Source: Maricaulis maris (GTDB lineage Bacteria; Pseudomonadota; Alphaproteobacteria; Caulobacterales; Maricaulaceae). From it: a DNA stretch of 64,000 nucleotides. Below, piece after piece: positions 24,750 through 32,770 of the stretch. How positions within the stretch are numbered: position 1 is the stretch's first letter; every line of letters begins with the position of its first letter. The stretch spans positions 248,001 to 312,000 of the forward strand of contig NZ_AP027270.1 in the NCBI RefSeq assembly GCF_036322705.1. Reading direction: 5' to 3'. The notes below the pieces were generated by a model. That model was given only the letters and a program-made list of their open reading frames with translations, searched no databases and was not told the origin of the DNA. Both the position numbers and the translations under genes were made by a program.

Positions 24750-27700
24750 ATGTCATTTCGAGCTATCTTGAATTCCGGAATTGCGATCGGCGCCTTGGCG
24801 CTCGGTGGAGCGGCCTTTGCCCAAGAGGCGCCGGCCGAACAGGCATCCGACGCGGACGTCATCGTGGTCACGGGCACCAACATCCAGGGCGCCCGCATCA
24901 ACGAATCGCTGCCAGTCACCATTATCGGGCAGGACGATCTGGACACTATTGGCGGTGTCGATGGTGAGGATCTGATCCGCTCGCTGCCGGCCCAGGGCGG
25001 CGTGCAATTCCGGACGGACAATAATACGACCGTCAACAATGCGCGCGGCGACGTCGCGTCGATCAACCTGCGCTCGATCGGTTCGAGCGGGACGCTGGTC
25101 TTGCTCAACGGCCGCCGTGTGGTCAATCACCCGTCCACGCAGGCCGAGCTCTCGACGCCAGTTACCACGATCAACGTGAACTCGCTCCCGGTCGCCGGCA
25201 TCGAGCGTGTCGAAGTGCTCAATGATGGCGCGTCGGCGATCTATGGTTCCGACGCGGTTGCGGGCGTGTTCAACACCATCCTCCAGGATGATGTTGACGG
25301 CCTCTACCTGCGCGCTCGCCACCTTTACGCGACGGGCAATAATCTTGACGAGCAGACCTTCACGCTGCGTACCGGCCAGGACTTCAATGGTGGCCGGACC
25401 AATATCTCGGTCTCGGCGGAGTATTCGCGCCGCGACGGGCTGTTTGCCTCGGAAACCGAGCGCGCAGCCAGCGAAGATCTGCGCCCCTTCCTCATCGGGA
25501 CGAGTTTCGAGGGTGACACCTCCTTCGACAATCGGGCGACCGCGTCGCCCTGGGGGCAGTGGTCCTTGCGGACAACGTCAGCCACGCGTGTGCGCCAGAA
25601 CGGTACGACGCTGACCTCCACCGCAGGTGTCTTTCACATCCAGCCGACGAGCTTTGCCGGCTGCCGGGCGAGCACGGCGGATGCCCTGTCCGTTCCCGGC
25701 ATCTGTATCGATGACGGTTCCCAGGACCGTGACCTGCGCTTTGACGGGGCCTATGAGCGCTCCATCATCTCCGACCGGGATCGCCTCAACCTGTTCGCCT
25801 TTCTCAACCATGATCTGAACAATGGCGTGCGCCTGTACGGCGAATTCGGCGTCTATTACGCCGAAACCCAGTCGACCAATGAGCCGCGGAACGGCATCGG
25901 CGCGACCAATATCTCGGTCCCGGCGAACTACTACTACAACCCGTTCGGCCCGGTGAACTTTTCCGATGGCTCGGTGAACCCGAACCGTCTGCCCGGCCTG
26001 ACCAATGTCCCGGTCGAGGGTCTGCCTGTCTTCACCGACGCCGGACGCTATCGTTTCGTGGATGTGGGCTTCCGCGATATCGAAGTCGAGAACTCGCAGT
26101 GGCGGATTCTGGGCGGTGCCCGCGGCGATTTCGAGGGTACCGGCTGGGATTGGGACAGCGCGCTGCTGTACAACCGCTCCCATGCCAAGGACACCGCGAA
26201 CAATTCCATCTCGCGGACCCTGCTCCAGCAGACCCTGAACAACGAAACGCCGAACGTCTACAACATCTTCAACGGTGGTAACCCGAACAATCCCTCGGTC
26301 GGCGACGCGACGCCGAACGACCGGGCGCTCATTGCCCCCTTCCTCGTCGATGTCGTGCGCGAAAGCACCGCCGAGCTTGCTCTGGTCGACTTCCGGACCA
26401 CCAATGGCGACGTCTTCCGTCTTCCCGGTGGTTCGATCGGGATCGCGGCCGGCCTTGAAGCCCGCTACGAGGCCTATGAAGAGGATCGCGATGATCGTCT
26501 CGACGGAACCATCACCTACACCGACGCGGTGACCGGCGAATTCAGCGCGACCGACGTCTACGGAACGAGCCCGACACCGGACTCGAGCGGTTCCCGTAAC
26601 GTGCTGGCCGGGTTCATGGAGGCCTCCATTCCGCTGGTCAGCCCCGACATGGCGATTCCGCTCGTCAATACCTTTGATGTGCAGCTCGCCGCTCGGTACG
26701 AGCACTATTCCGACTTCGGCGGCAGCGGCATCAATCCGCGCGTGGCAGCGGCCTGGACGCCGTTCAGCGGCGTCATGCTGCGCGGTGCGTATTCGGAAGG
26801 CTTCCGGGCTCCCAACCTTCTGGTTGTCAACGAAGCCGTCGATCGTTCGAACGGACGCGAGGACAGCTATTTCTGCGAAGGCGGCGTGCGCAACGGAACT
26901 TTCGCCAACTTTGCCGCCTGTACGGGCCTGAGCGAAGGCCGCATCGAGCGTCGGTCGGTCGCCGATGATATCGGTCCGGAGGATGACACCAACATCACGC
27001 TCGGGATCGTCTTCGAGCCCAGCGGCTTCCAGGGTCCGCTCAGCTTCATGAACGGGTTGACGGTCACGGTTGACCGCTGGGAAATCCAGCGTCGCGGTGT
27101 CGTCGGGGTGTTCGGGGCAGAGAACCACATCAGCCTCGACTATCTGCTGCGGCTGCAGGGGTCATCGAACCCGAACGTCGTGCGTGCCGATCCGGATGCG
27201 GATGATATTGCCTACTTCACAGCCGCCGGTCTGGCCCCCGCGGGCGATATCCTGTTTATCCGCGACACCTATGACAACAATGAGGATATTGATGTCGAGG
27301 GTATCGATTACGGGATCTATCTCGACCTCGAGGACACGCCGTTCGGCGACTTCGACCTGAAGCTGAATGCGTCCAATCTGCGCACCTACTTCATCGCCCT
27401 GTCCCCGGGCGCCGAGCAGATCCGGAGTGCTGTCGACGGCGGGCTGATTTCCAATGAAATCACCGTCTCCCAGGAAGGCGACATCATCCTTCAGGACGGA
27501 CAGCCGGAATGGCGGGTCTCGGCCAGCGGGACCTGGCGTCACGCCAATGGCTTCGGGGCCGGTGTCCGAGCGGATTATACGAGTGAGTTCATCGACACAG
27601 GGGCCGGTCTGGACCCGAATGGTGATCCCTTCTTCGTCGAGGAATGGACCCAGGTGAATGCCTATGTCGAGTACGATTTCGACCGTGACGGTCCGCTCGA

Positions 27701-27839
27701 CAATCTGCGGATTCGCGTTGGTGCCAACAACATCTTCGACGAAGAGCCGCCGCTTGCTGATGAGACCAATGGCTATGATGCTGCCTATCACAGCATCCGT
27801 GGTCGCCAGGTCTATTTCGACATCCGCAAGATCTTCTAG
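24750..27839 (+). CDS. TonB-dependent receptor (large, about 1029 residues)
   Basis: The signal peptide ends GGAAFAQ. The plug begins DVIVVTGTNIQGARINESLPVTIIGQDDLD and includes LNGRRVV, INVNSLPVAGIERVEVLNDGASAIYGSDAVAGVFN, the type often described as an iron-complex receptor but in oligotrophic Alphaproteobacteria usually linked to peptide or polysaccharide uptake. The barrel ends RQVYFDIRKIF, with terminal Phe. The ribosome binding site GGGAGGG is strong. It is divergent from the TetR/lyase pair and heads a run of exported hydrolase, DASS symporter and M14 peptidase. A peptide-like or carboxylate-bearing conjugate is a reasonable guess for its ligand. Confidence 0.9.
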   Translation: MSFRAILNSGIAIGALALGGAAFAQEAPAEQASDADVIVVTGTNIQGARINESLPVTIIGQDDLDTIGGVDGEDLIRSLPAQGGVQFRTDNNTTVNNARGDVASINLRSIGSSGTLVLLNGRRVVNHPSTQAELSTPVTTINVNSLPVAGIERVEVLNDGASAIYGSDAVAGVFNTILQDDVDGLYLRARHLYATGNNLDEQTFTLRTGQDFNGGRTNISVSAEYSRRDGLFASETERAASEDLRPFLIGTSFEGDTSFDNRATASPWGQWSLRTTSATRVRQNGTTLTSTAGVFHIQPTSFAGCRASTADALSVPGICIDDGSQDRDLRFDGAYERSIISDRDRLNLFAFLNHDLNNGVRLYGEFGVYYAETQSTNEPRNGIGATNISVPANYYYNPFGPVNFSDGSVNPNRLPGLTNVPVEGLPVFTDAGRYRFVDVGFRDIEVENSQWRILGGARGDFEGTGWDWDSALLYNRSHAKDTANNSISRTLLQQTLNNETPNVYNIFNGGNPNNPSVGDATPNDRALIAPFLVDVVRESTAELALVDFRTTNGDVFRLPGGSIGIAAGLEARYEAYEEDRDDRLDGTITYTDAVTGEFSATDVYGTSPTPDSSGSRNVLAGFMEASIPLVSPDMAIPLVNTFDVQLAARYEHYSDFGGSGINPRVAAAWTPFSGVMLRGAYSEGFRAPNLLVVNEAVDRSNGREDSYFCEGGVRNGTFANFAACTGLSEGRIERRSVADDIGPEDDTNITLGIVFEPSGFQGPLSFMNGLTVTVDRWEIQRRGVVGVFGAENHISLDYLLRLQGSSNPNVVRADPDADDIAYFTAAGLAPAGDILFIRDTYDNNEDIDVEGIDYGIYLDLEDTPFGDFDLKLNASNLRTYFIALSPGAEQIRSAVDGGLISNEITVSQEGDIILQDGQPEWRVSASGTWRHANGFGAGVRADYTSEFIDTGAGLDPNGDPFFVEEWTQVNAYVEYDFDRDGPLDNLRIRVGANNIFDEEPPLADETNGYDAAYHSIRGRQVYFDIRKIF

Positions 27840-27851
27840 TGTGTGGTTTGC

Positions 27852-27877
27852 GGGGCGCCGTCATGCGGCGGCGCCCC
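27852..27877. terminator. GC-only hairpin between TBDR stop and hydrolase start
   Basis: GGGGCGCCG (27852-27860) pairs perfectly with CGGCGCCCC (27869-27877) around an 8-base loop that contains the likely ATG of the next gene. No U-run follows, so it may be a weak terminator, an RNA-stability hairpin that lowers downstream expression, or a structure masking the start. Confidence 0.45.
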
Positions 27878-28801
27878 AATCCCCTCATGTTGCGCTCATT
27901 TCTCGCTACGTGCCTGGCCGTAATTGCCCTGTCCGGCCCCGCTCTGGGCAGGGATGATGACGAGGCGCTCGATATCCCGCCCGGTGCCGGTTCGTTCCGG
28001 TTTGAGGCTTGGGGCGGTCCGGAGCTGCGTGTTTACACCCAGCGACCTGAACGCGTGACACCGGGAACCGAGATTATCATCGTGTTGCATGGCATGCGCC
28101 GCAATGCCGATGACTATCGCGACGACTGGCGAACCATCTCAGATGCCTGCGATGCCGTTATCCTCGTCCCGCGCTTCGACGCGCAACGTTTCCCCGGTTC
28201 CGCCGCCTACAATCTCGGAGAGGCAATTCCGGGCTATCCGGAGGCTTCCGCATTCGATGCGGTCGAACCGCTCTTCGAGCATGTCCGCTCGGGCCTTGAT
28301 CTCGAGGCCCGCGGATATGGCCTGTTCGGGCATTCGGCCGGCGCGCAATTCGTCCACCGTTTCCTGATGCTCACGCGGGACACCCATGCCGAGCGGTCGG
28401 TGGCCGCAAATGCCGGATGGTATACATGGCCGGACATGATGGTGGATTGGCCCTACGGACTGCGCGGCGCACCGCGCCCAACCTTGTCACAAGGCGAGAT
28501 CGCCGCGCAGAATCTGACCTTGCTGCTTGGTGATGCGGACCGCGACCCGAATGCCGATAATCTCCGCCGCACCCCTGAAGCCATGGCCCAGGGCGAAAGC
28601 CGGTTTCGGCGTGGCATCCGCACCGCCGCACTGGTGGACTACATAGCGGCCCGCCTCGGTCAGGGGTCGGGCTGGAACCTGGCGACCGTGCCGGATGTCG
28701 GCCATGACCACACGGCGATGACGCCAGCGGCCGTTCGGCATTTGCTGCCGGCCAGCCATTACAATCGGCCCGCTTGCCAGCGCGCTATCCGGGGAGACTG
28801 A
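27863..28801 (+). CDS. Exported alpha/beta-hydrolase
   Basis: About 312 residues from ATG 27863; an alternative ATG at 27887 gives a shorter signal peptide but has no visible ribosome binding site. The N-terminus RRRPNPLMLRSFLATCLAVIALSGPALG is a signal sequence. The fold is indicated by the oxyanion region LHGMRRNADDYRDDW, the nucleophile elbow GLFGHSAGAQFVHRF and a terminal His in VGHDHTAM, similar to polyhydroxybutyrate-depolymerase/feruloyl-esterase-like proteins. It ends one base before the DASS transporter. It probably hydrolyses an ester in the periplasm as part of this locus. Substrate unknown. Confidence 0.78.
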   Translation: MRRRPNPLMLRSFLATCLAVIALSGPALGRDDDEALDIPPGAGSFRFEAWGGPELRVYTQRPERVTPGTEIIIVLHGMRRNADDYRDDWRTISDACDAVILVPRFDAQRFPGSAAYNLGEAIPGYPEASAFDAVEPLFEHVRSGLDLEARGYGLFGHSAGAQFVHRFLMLTRDTHAERSVAANAGWYTWPDMMVDWPYGLRGAPRPTLSQGEIAAQNLTLLLGDADRDPNADNLRRTPEAMAQGESRFRRGIRTAALVDYIAARLGQGSGWNLATVPDVGHDHTAMTPAAVRHLLPASHYNRPACQRAIRGD

Positions 28802-28802
28802 C

Positions 28803-30272
28803 ATGGCGACTGCCACCACCGGTGAGAGGCCGGCCCTCTATCAGCGTATCGGCCTCGCAGCCGGCCCTCTTGTGGCGCTGATGATTGCGCTCTTTTTGAA
28901 AGCCGACGGGCTGAGCCAGGAAGCTGTTCTCGTCGCGGCGATCGGGGCGTGGATGGCGATCTGGTGGGCCACCGAGGCCATTCCGGTCTCCATGACCGCA
29001 TTCCTGCCCCTGATCGTGTTTCCCATTCTGGGTGTGTCACCCATTTCCCAGATCGCGGCGCCTTATGCTCATCCAATTATCTATCTGTTTTTCGGGGGGT
29101 TTGTCGTTGCCCTGGCAATTGAGCGCTGCGGCCTTCACCGCCGTATTGCCCTGGCGGTATTCCGCGCGGTTGGAACCGATGCCCGTGCCCTGATCGGCGG
29201 CTTCATGCTCGCCGCGGCGATCGTCAGCATGTGGATTTCCAACACCTCGACATCGCTCATGCTGTTGCCCATCGCGGTCTCCGTGGTCACCGTGATCGGC
29301 GAGACCATGCCGGAGCTGGATACGCGTCAGCGCAGCAATTTCGGAACCTCGTTGCTATTGGGCCTCGCGTATGGCGCCACATTGGGCGGGGTCGCGACCT
29401 TGGTCGGAACGCCGCCGAATGCGTTCATGGTCGGCTTCATGTCCGACACCTACGGGGTCGAGATCGATTTTGCGCGCTGGATGCTTGTGGGCATTCCGGT
29501 CACAGCGATCCTGTTGCCTCTGGCCTGGCTGATCCTGACCCGCTTTGTCTTCCCGGTGAATTTTACCGCGTCGGACGATGCGATGAAGCATATCCGGCAC
29601 ATGCGCACATCGCTCGGCAAGATGAGCAAGGCCGAGTTCCGGACCGCACTACTCTTCGCCTTCCTCGTGATCGGATGGATCGGCCGGGGCTTGTTTTCCG
29701 GCATCCCGGTGATCGGCGGCATATCTGATACGGGCATCGCCATGATCGCCGCGCTGGCTGCATTTCTGATCCCGTCCGGTCGTGATGGCCAGGCGCTGAT
29801 GGTTTGGGAAGACGTTTCCAAGCTGCCCTGGGGTGTCCTGATCCTCTTCGGTGGCGGACTGGCCCTGGCATCTGCGGTTTCCAGCTCCGGCCTCGCGCTC
29901 TGGATGGGACAGCAGCTATCGCCCCTCGGCCTGCTCAACCTTGCGTTGCTGGTTGTCGCGGCAACGGCGCTGGTCATCTTCCTGACGGAGCTCACCAGTA
30001 ACCTTGCCACCACTGCTACCTTCCTGCCCGTGATTGCCGCGATCGCGGTGGAAACCGGTCAGGACCCGCTGGTTTTCGTCATTCCGGTGACTCTGGCCGC
30101 GAGCTGCGCCTTCATGCTTCCGGTGGCGACCCCACCCAACGCGATCATCTTCAGTTCCGGCCTCGTCTCGATCCCGAAAATGGCGCGCGCTGGCCTTGTC
30201 CTGAATATCATTGCCGTCGGTGTGCTCAGCGTGATCGCCCTGACCCTTGCGCCGATGGTGTTCGGCTCGTGA
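28803..30272 (+). CDS. DASS/SLC13-family sodium:carboxylate symporter
   Basis: 489 residues, many TM helices. Both family signature motifs are present: SNTSTSLMLLPIA in the first half and TSNLATTATFLP in the second, the paired SNT-type loops that bind sodium and substrate carboxylates. TPPNAFM and TPPNAIIFSS segments follow each. Relatives carry succinate, fumarate, malate, citrate or sulfate. It is packed tightly between an exported hydrolase and an exported peptidase, so it probably takes up acids released outside the inner membrane. The exported lyase across the divergent promoter could release such a dicarboxylate. Confidence 0.9.
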   Translation: MATATTGERPALYQRIGLAAGPLVALMIALFLKADGLSQEAVLVAAIGAWMAIWWATEAIPVSMTAFLPLIVFPILGVSPISQIAAPYAHPIIYLFFGGFVVALAIERCGLHRRIALAVFRAVGTDARALIGGFMLAAAIVSMWISNTSTSLMLLPIAVSVVTVIGETMPELDTRQRSNFGTSLLLGLAYGATLGGVATLVGTPPNAFMVGFMSDTYGVEIDFARWMLVGIPVTAILLPLAWLILTRFVFPVNFTASDDAMKHIRHMRTSLGKMSKAEFRTALLFAFLVIGWIGRGLFSGIPVIGGISDTGIAMIAALAAFLIPSGRDGQALMVWEDVSKLPWGVLILFGGGLALASAVSSSGLALWMGQQLSPLGLLNLALLVVAATALVIFLTELTSNLATTATFLPVIAAIAVETGQDPLVFVIPVTLAASCAFMLPVATPPNAIIFSSGLVSIPKMARAGLVLNIIAVGVLSVIALTLAPMVFGS

Positions 30273-31420
30273 GGTTGGCGCTCCGGGCCTTCACCCTTTG
30301 CGCCGCCCTGGTCGTTGCCGCCTGCGCGACGGGACCTATCCCGGGTAACGACGTTCGGGTCGAGGTGCGTACCGATTTTCCGGCGGGCAGCCAGCTGGCG
30401 GAAGTCTCTCCGCCTGGCGACTCTGTCCGTGTCCGCATCGTGCCGGAGGCGGAGCCGATAAACCCCAGCCCGTGGTATGCGCTCTCGATCACGGCCGAGC
30501 GATCGACGGATCTGGATCTGGTGCTCGACTATGGCCGTTATCGCCACCGCTATCGCCCCTGGATCAGCCGGACTGACGGCGGCTGGGAGCTTGTGGCCGA
30601 CGATCGCGTCAGTCTGGTCGGGGATGGCGAGCAAGCCCGAATTCGTCTGGTCGTGAGCGCTGGCGAGACCGTTGTTGCCGCTCAGCCGATCGTGGACGGC
30701 GGGGTTTATGAGGCCTGGTACGAGGCCTGGTTCGCGCACAACCCCGGACTGGTGAGGGAAACCGTCGGCCAGTCGAGCGATGGACGAGACCTCGACGCCT
30801 TCACCCTGTTGGCGGACGAGCCGCGGTCAGGCCGTCCCCTTCTCATCATCCTGGGACGGCAACACCCGCCCGAGGTTACAGGCGCTTTCGCGCTGGACGG
30901 CTTCGTGCAGGCGGCGCTGCGCCAGAGCGCCAATGCGCCGCTTCCGTTCGATCTCGTGATCTTGCCCCTGCTCAATCCGGACGGCGTCGCGCTTGGATAC
31001 TGGCGTATGAATACAAGCGGTCTGGACCTCAATCGGGACTGGTTGCTGCGACGCGAGGCGGAGACACAAGCGGCCTGGACCTACCTCCAATCGCTCGGCC
31101 TTGAGGACCGCGACCGGGTTGTCATGATCGATTTTCACAGCACGCGCAGCGACCGTCTCTATCTCGACCAATACGGCGCCGGAGACTGGCGCGGCGGCCT
31201 TCTGGATGCGTGGCTGGCCGATATTCGTATCCGTGGCGGTGATGCGACACCAGAGCCGAGGGTGACCCAAAGTGAGGGTGGCAACACGGCGAAGGCGGTC
31301 TTCGCCAACGAGATCGGCGCCCTCGCGCTGACCTGGGAGACCGGTGACAACACGCTACCGGCTGCAGCCAGCGACGCCGGCGCCACCGGCTTTGATGCCT
31401 TGATGGCGTCCTGGCACTGA
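30269..31420 (+). CDS. M14-family zinc carboxypeptidase-like lipoprotein
   Basis: 383 residues from a GTG overlapping the DASS stop (GTGA). The lipoprotein signal is RLALRAFTLCAALVVAACATG, with lipobox VAAC. Zinc ligands are visible: His and Glu in GRQHPPEVTG, and the third His in IDFHSTRSDR. Conserved M14 residues are also seen in LLNPDGV and LDLNRDW, and a C-terminal Glu in LTWETGDN fits the general base. A beta-sandwich-like domain precedes the peptidase. It would trim C-terminal residues or amide-linked groups in the periplasm, as the last gene of the operon started by the TBDR. Confidence 0.85.
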   Translation: MRLALRAFTLCAALVVAACATGPIPGNDVRVEVRTDFPAGSQLAEVSPPGDSVRVRIVPEAEPINPSPWYALSITAERSTDLDLVLDYGRYRHRYRPWISRTDGGWELVADDRVSLVGDGEQARIRLVVSAGETVVAAQPIVDGGVYEAWYEAWFAHNPGLVRETVGQSSDGRDLDAFTLLADEPRSGRPLLIILGRQHPPEVTGAFALDGFVQAALRQSANAPLPFDLVILPLLNPDGVALGYWRMNTSGLDLNRDWLLRREAETQAAWTYLQSLGLEDRDRVVMIDFHSTRSDRLYLDQYGAGDWRGGLLDAWLADIRIRGGDATPEPRVTQSEGGNTAKAVFANEIGALALTWETGDNTLPAAASDAGATGFDALMASWH

Positions 31421-31876
31421 GGGCCCGGGGATCCAGGCCTTAAAAGGCCCGCTGTTTCATCCCGCGATGTGATTTCAGAGCCATATCAAAGGGACCGGGC
31501 ATTCGGAGCGGTGGTCCGCTTCACCCGTCTCTGACGCCTCGTCACTTGCGCTCGGGGCCTTGCCTCGATTTCCGAGCGCGATCAGTCCGCATCAGCGTTG
31601 TGGATCCGGGCGTTCAATGATCGACCCACCGCGTCACAAAGACAAACAGCCTTCAACCTTCGCGCCGAATTTTCTTTACTGCGACCTGTAGCGGCATCAC
31701 CGGACGTCGCCGTACTGGTGCATTATCTAGCGGGACCGGATTTCGATTACACAGCTGGCCAGGCTATCATGACCGACGGCGGGGTCGTCTTTCTCTGACA
31801 CGACGGGCGATTGGACCAACTTGTCCGTGTCGGCGCCTGTCTGGCGGATCGGCTGGGGGATGCTCCATTCGCATCC
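31421..31876. other. Intergenic stretch containing only an SDR gene remnant
   Basis: No intact gene was found. A GGCCTT-AA-AAGGCC palindrome lies just after the M14 gene (about 31436-31450). The only recognisable content is the SDR C-terminus ending at 31798. This looks like a decayed region at the border between two operons. Confidence 0.6.
31598..31798 (+). pseudogene. Remnant of a short-chain dehydrogenase C-terminus
   Basis: The last 33 residues of this open frame (SPDVAVLVHYLAGPDFDYTA then GQAIMTDGGVVFL) fit the C-terminal end of classical SDRs, where a LAS-x-x-x-x-Y-x-T-G-Q-x-I-x-x-DGG pattern is followed by a stop. No N-terminal Rossmann motif, Ser or Tyr-x-x-x-Lys is found upstream in any frame. 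It is therefore the tail of a deleted gene. The homologous part starts near 31698; the start at 31598 is only the open frame. Confidence 0.65.
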
Positions 31877-32770
31877 TCAGAAATATCCCTCCCGCTTCTG
31901 CGCTTCGAGTGAGGACTCGTCGCTGACGCGGCCGCTGCGTTCCGAGATCCGGGCGGTGAGGGTTTCCTTGACCACGGCTTCCAGCGTGGACGCCTCCGAC
32001 ATGTCGGCGGCGGTGACGGGCCAGCAGCCCAGGGACCGAAAACGGATACTTCGTTGTGTCGCTTCAGGGAGGCCGAGTTTTTTCGCCCGCTCCGGATCGT
32101 CGACCATGATCAGACGCCCGTTCTGCTCGATCACGGGCCGTGGCGCGGCGAAGTAGAGCGGGCACAGGGCGATCCGGTGTCGCAGGATGTAGGCCCAGAG
32201 ATCGAATTCGGTCCAGTTGGACAAGGGGTAGGCGCGCAGGGTCTGCCCCGGCGAGCGGCGCCAGTTGTAGCGTGCCCATAGCTCCGGCCGTTGAGCCTTG
32301 GGATCCCAGATATGGCCCCGTTCGCGCACCGACACGATCCGCTCCTTGGCGCGGGTCGCTTCCTCGTCGCGTCGTGCGCCGCCGAAGATGACGTCGTAGT
32401 GTCCCAGATCAAGGGCTTGCCTGAGAGCGCCGGTGCGCATGAGCATTGTATAGGTCGAGCCATGCTCGATCGGGTTCAGTCCCTTTTTCCGGCCCTCTTC
32501 ATTGTGGTGGATGGCCAGTTCGAACCCGTGCTGCACAGCGAAACGGTTGCGAAACTCGATAACGTCGCGGAACTCCCAGGTGGAGTCGACATGCAGGAGT
32601 GGGAGCGGCGGCGGCGAAGGATAAAAGGCGCGAAGCGCGAGGTGGGCGAGGACGGTCGAGTCCTTCCCGCCCGAAAACAGCAGGACCGGCTGGTCCGCCT
32701 CGGCGACACCGTCGCGGAGGATCTGGATGGCCTCGCTCTCAAGCTGATCCAGCGCATCGCGATGCGTCAT
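31877..32770 (-). CDS. cysD: CysD-like sulfate adenylyltransferase small subunit, without an adjacent cysN
   Basis: 297 residues. The PP-loop SGGKDSTVLAHLALRAF, GGARRDEEATRAKERI, WDPKAQRPELW, PLSNWTEFDLWAYI, FRSLGCWP and the C-terminal AQKREGYF are all CysD hallmarks. CysD with the GTPase CysN makes adenosine 5'-phosphosulfate from ATP and sulfate. Here the start overlaps the dabA stop by four bases and no cysN or cysC follows; the next sequence is non-coding. It could pair with a CysN encoded elsewhere, or be a paralogue adapted to the bicarbonate operon. The HGSTYTMLMRTGALRQAL region replaces the HGS-(x)n-MKTxGLKQAL form of E. coli CysD, a modest divergence. Confidence 0.88.
   Translation of the reverse strand: MTHRDALDQLESEAIQILRDGVAEADQPVLLFSGGKDSTVLAHLALRAFYPSPPPLPLLHVDSTWEFRDVIEFRNRFAVQHGFELAIHHNEEGRKKGLNPIEHGSTYTMLMRTGALRQALDLGHYDVIFGGARRDEEATRAKERIVSVRERGHIWDPKAQRPELWARYNWRRSPGQTLRAYPLSNWTEFDLWAYILRHRIALCPLYFAAPRPVIEQNGRLIMVDDPERAKKLGLPEATQRSIRFRSLGCWPVTAADMSEASTLEAVVKETLTARISERSGRVSDESSLEAQKREGYF

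Noticed and set aside
25578-27128. 516-codon minus-strand open frame opposite the large TBDR
   Set aside because: Shadow of the receptor gene, without motif or start signal.
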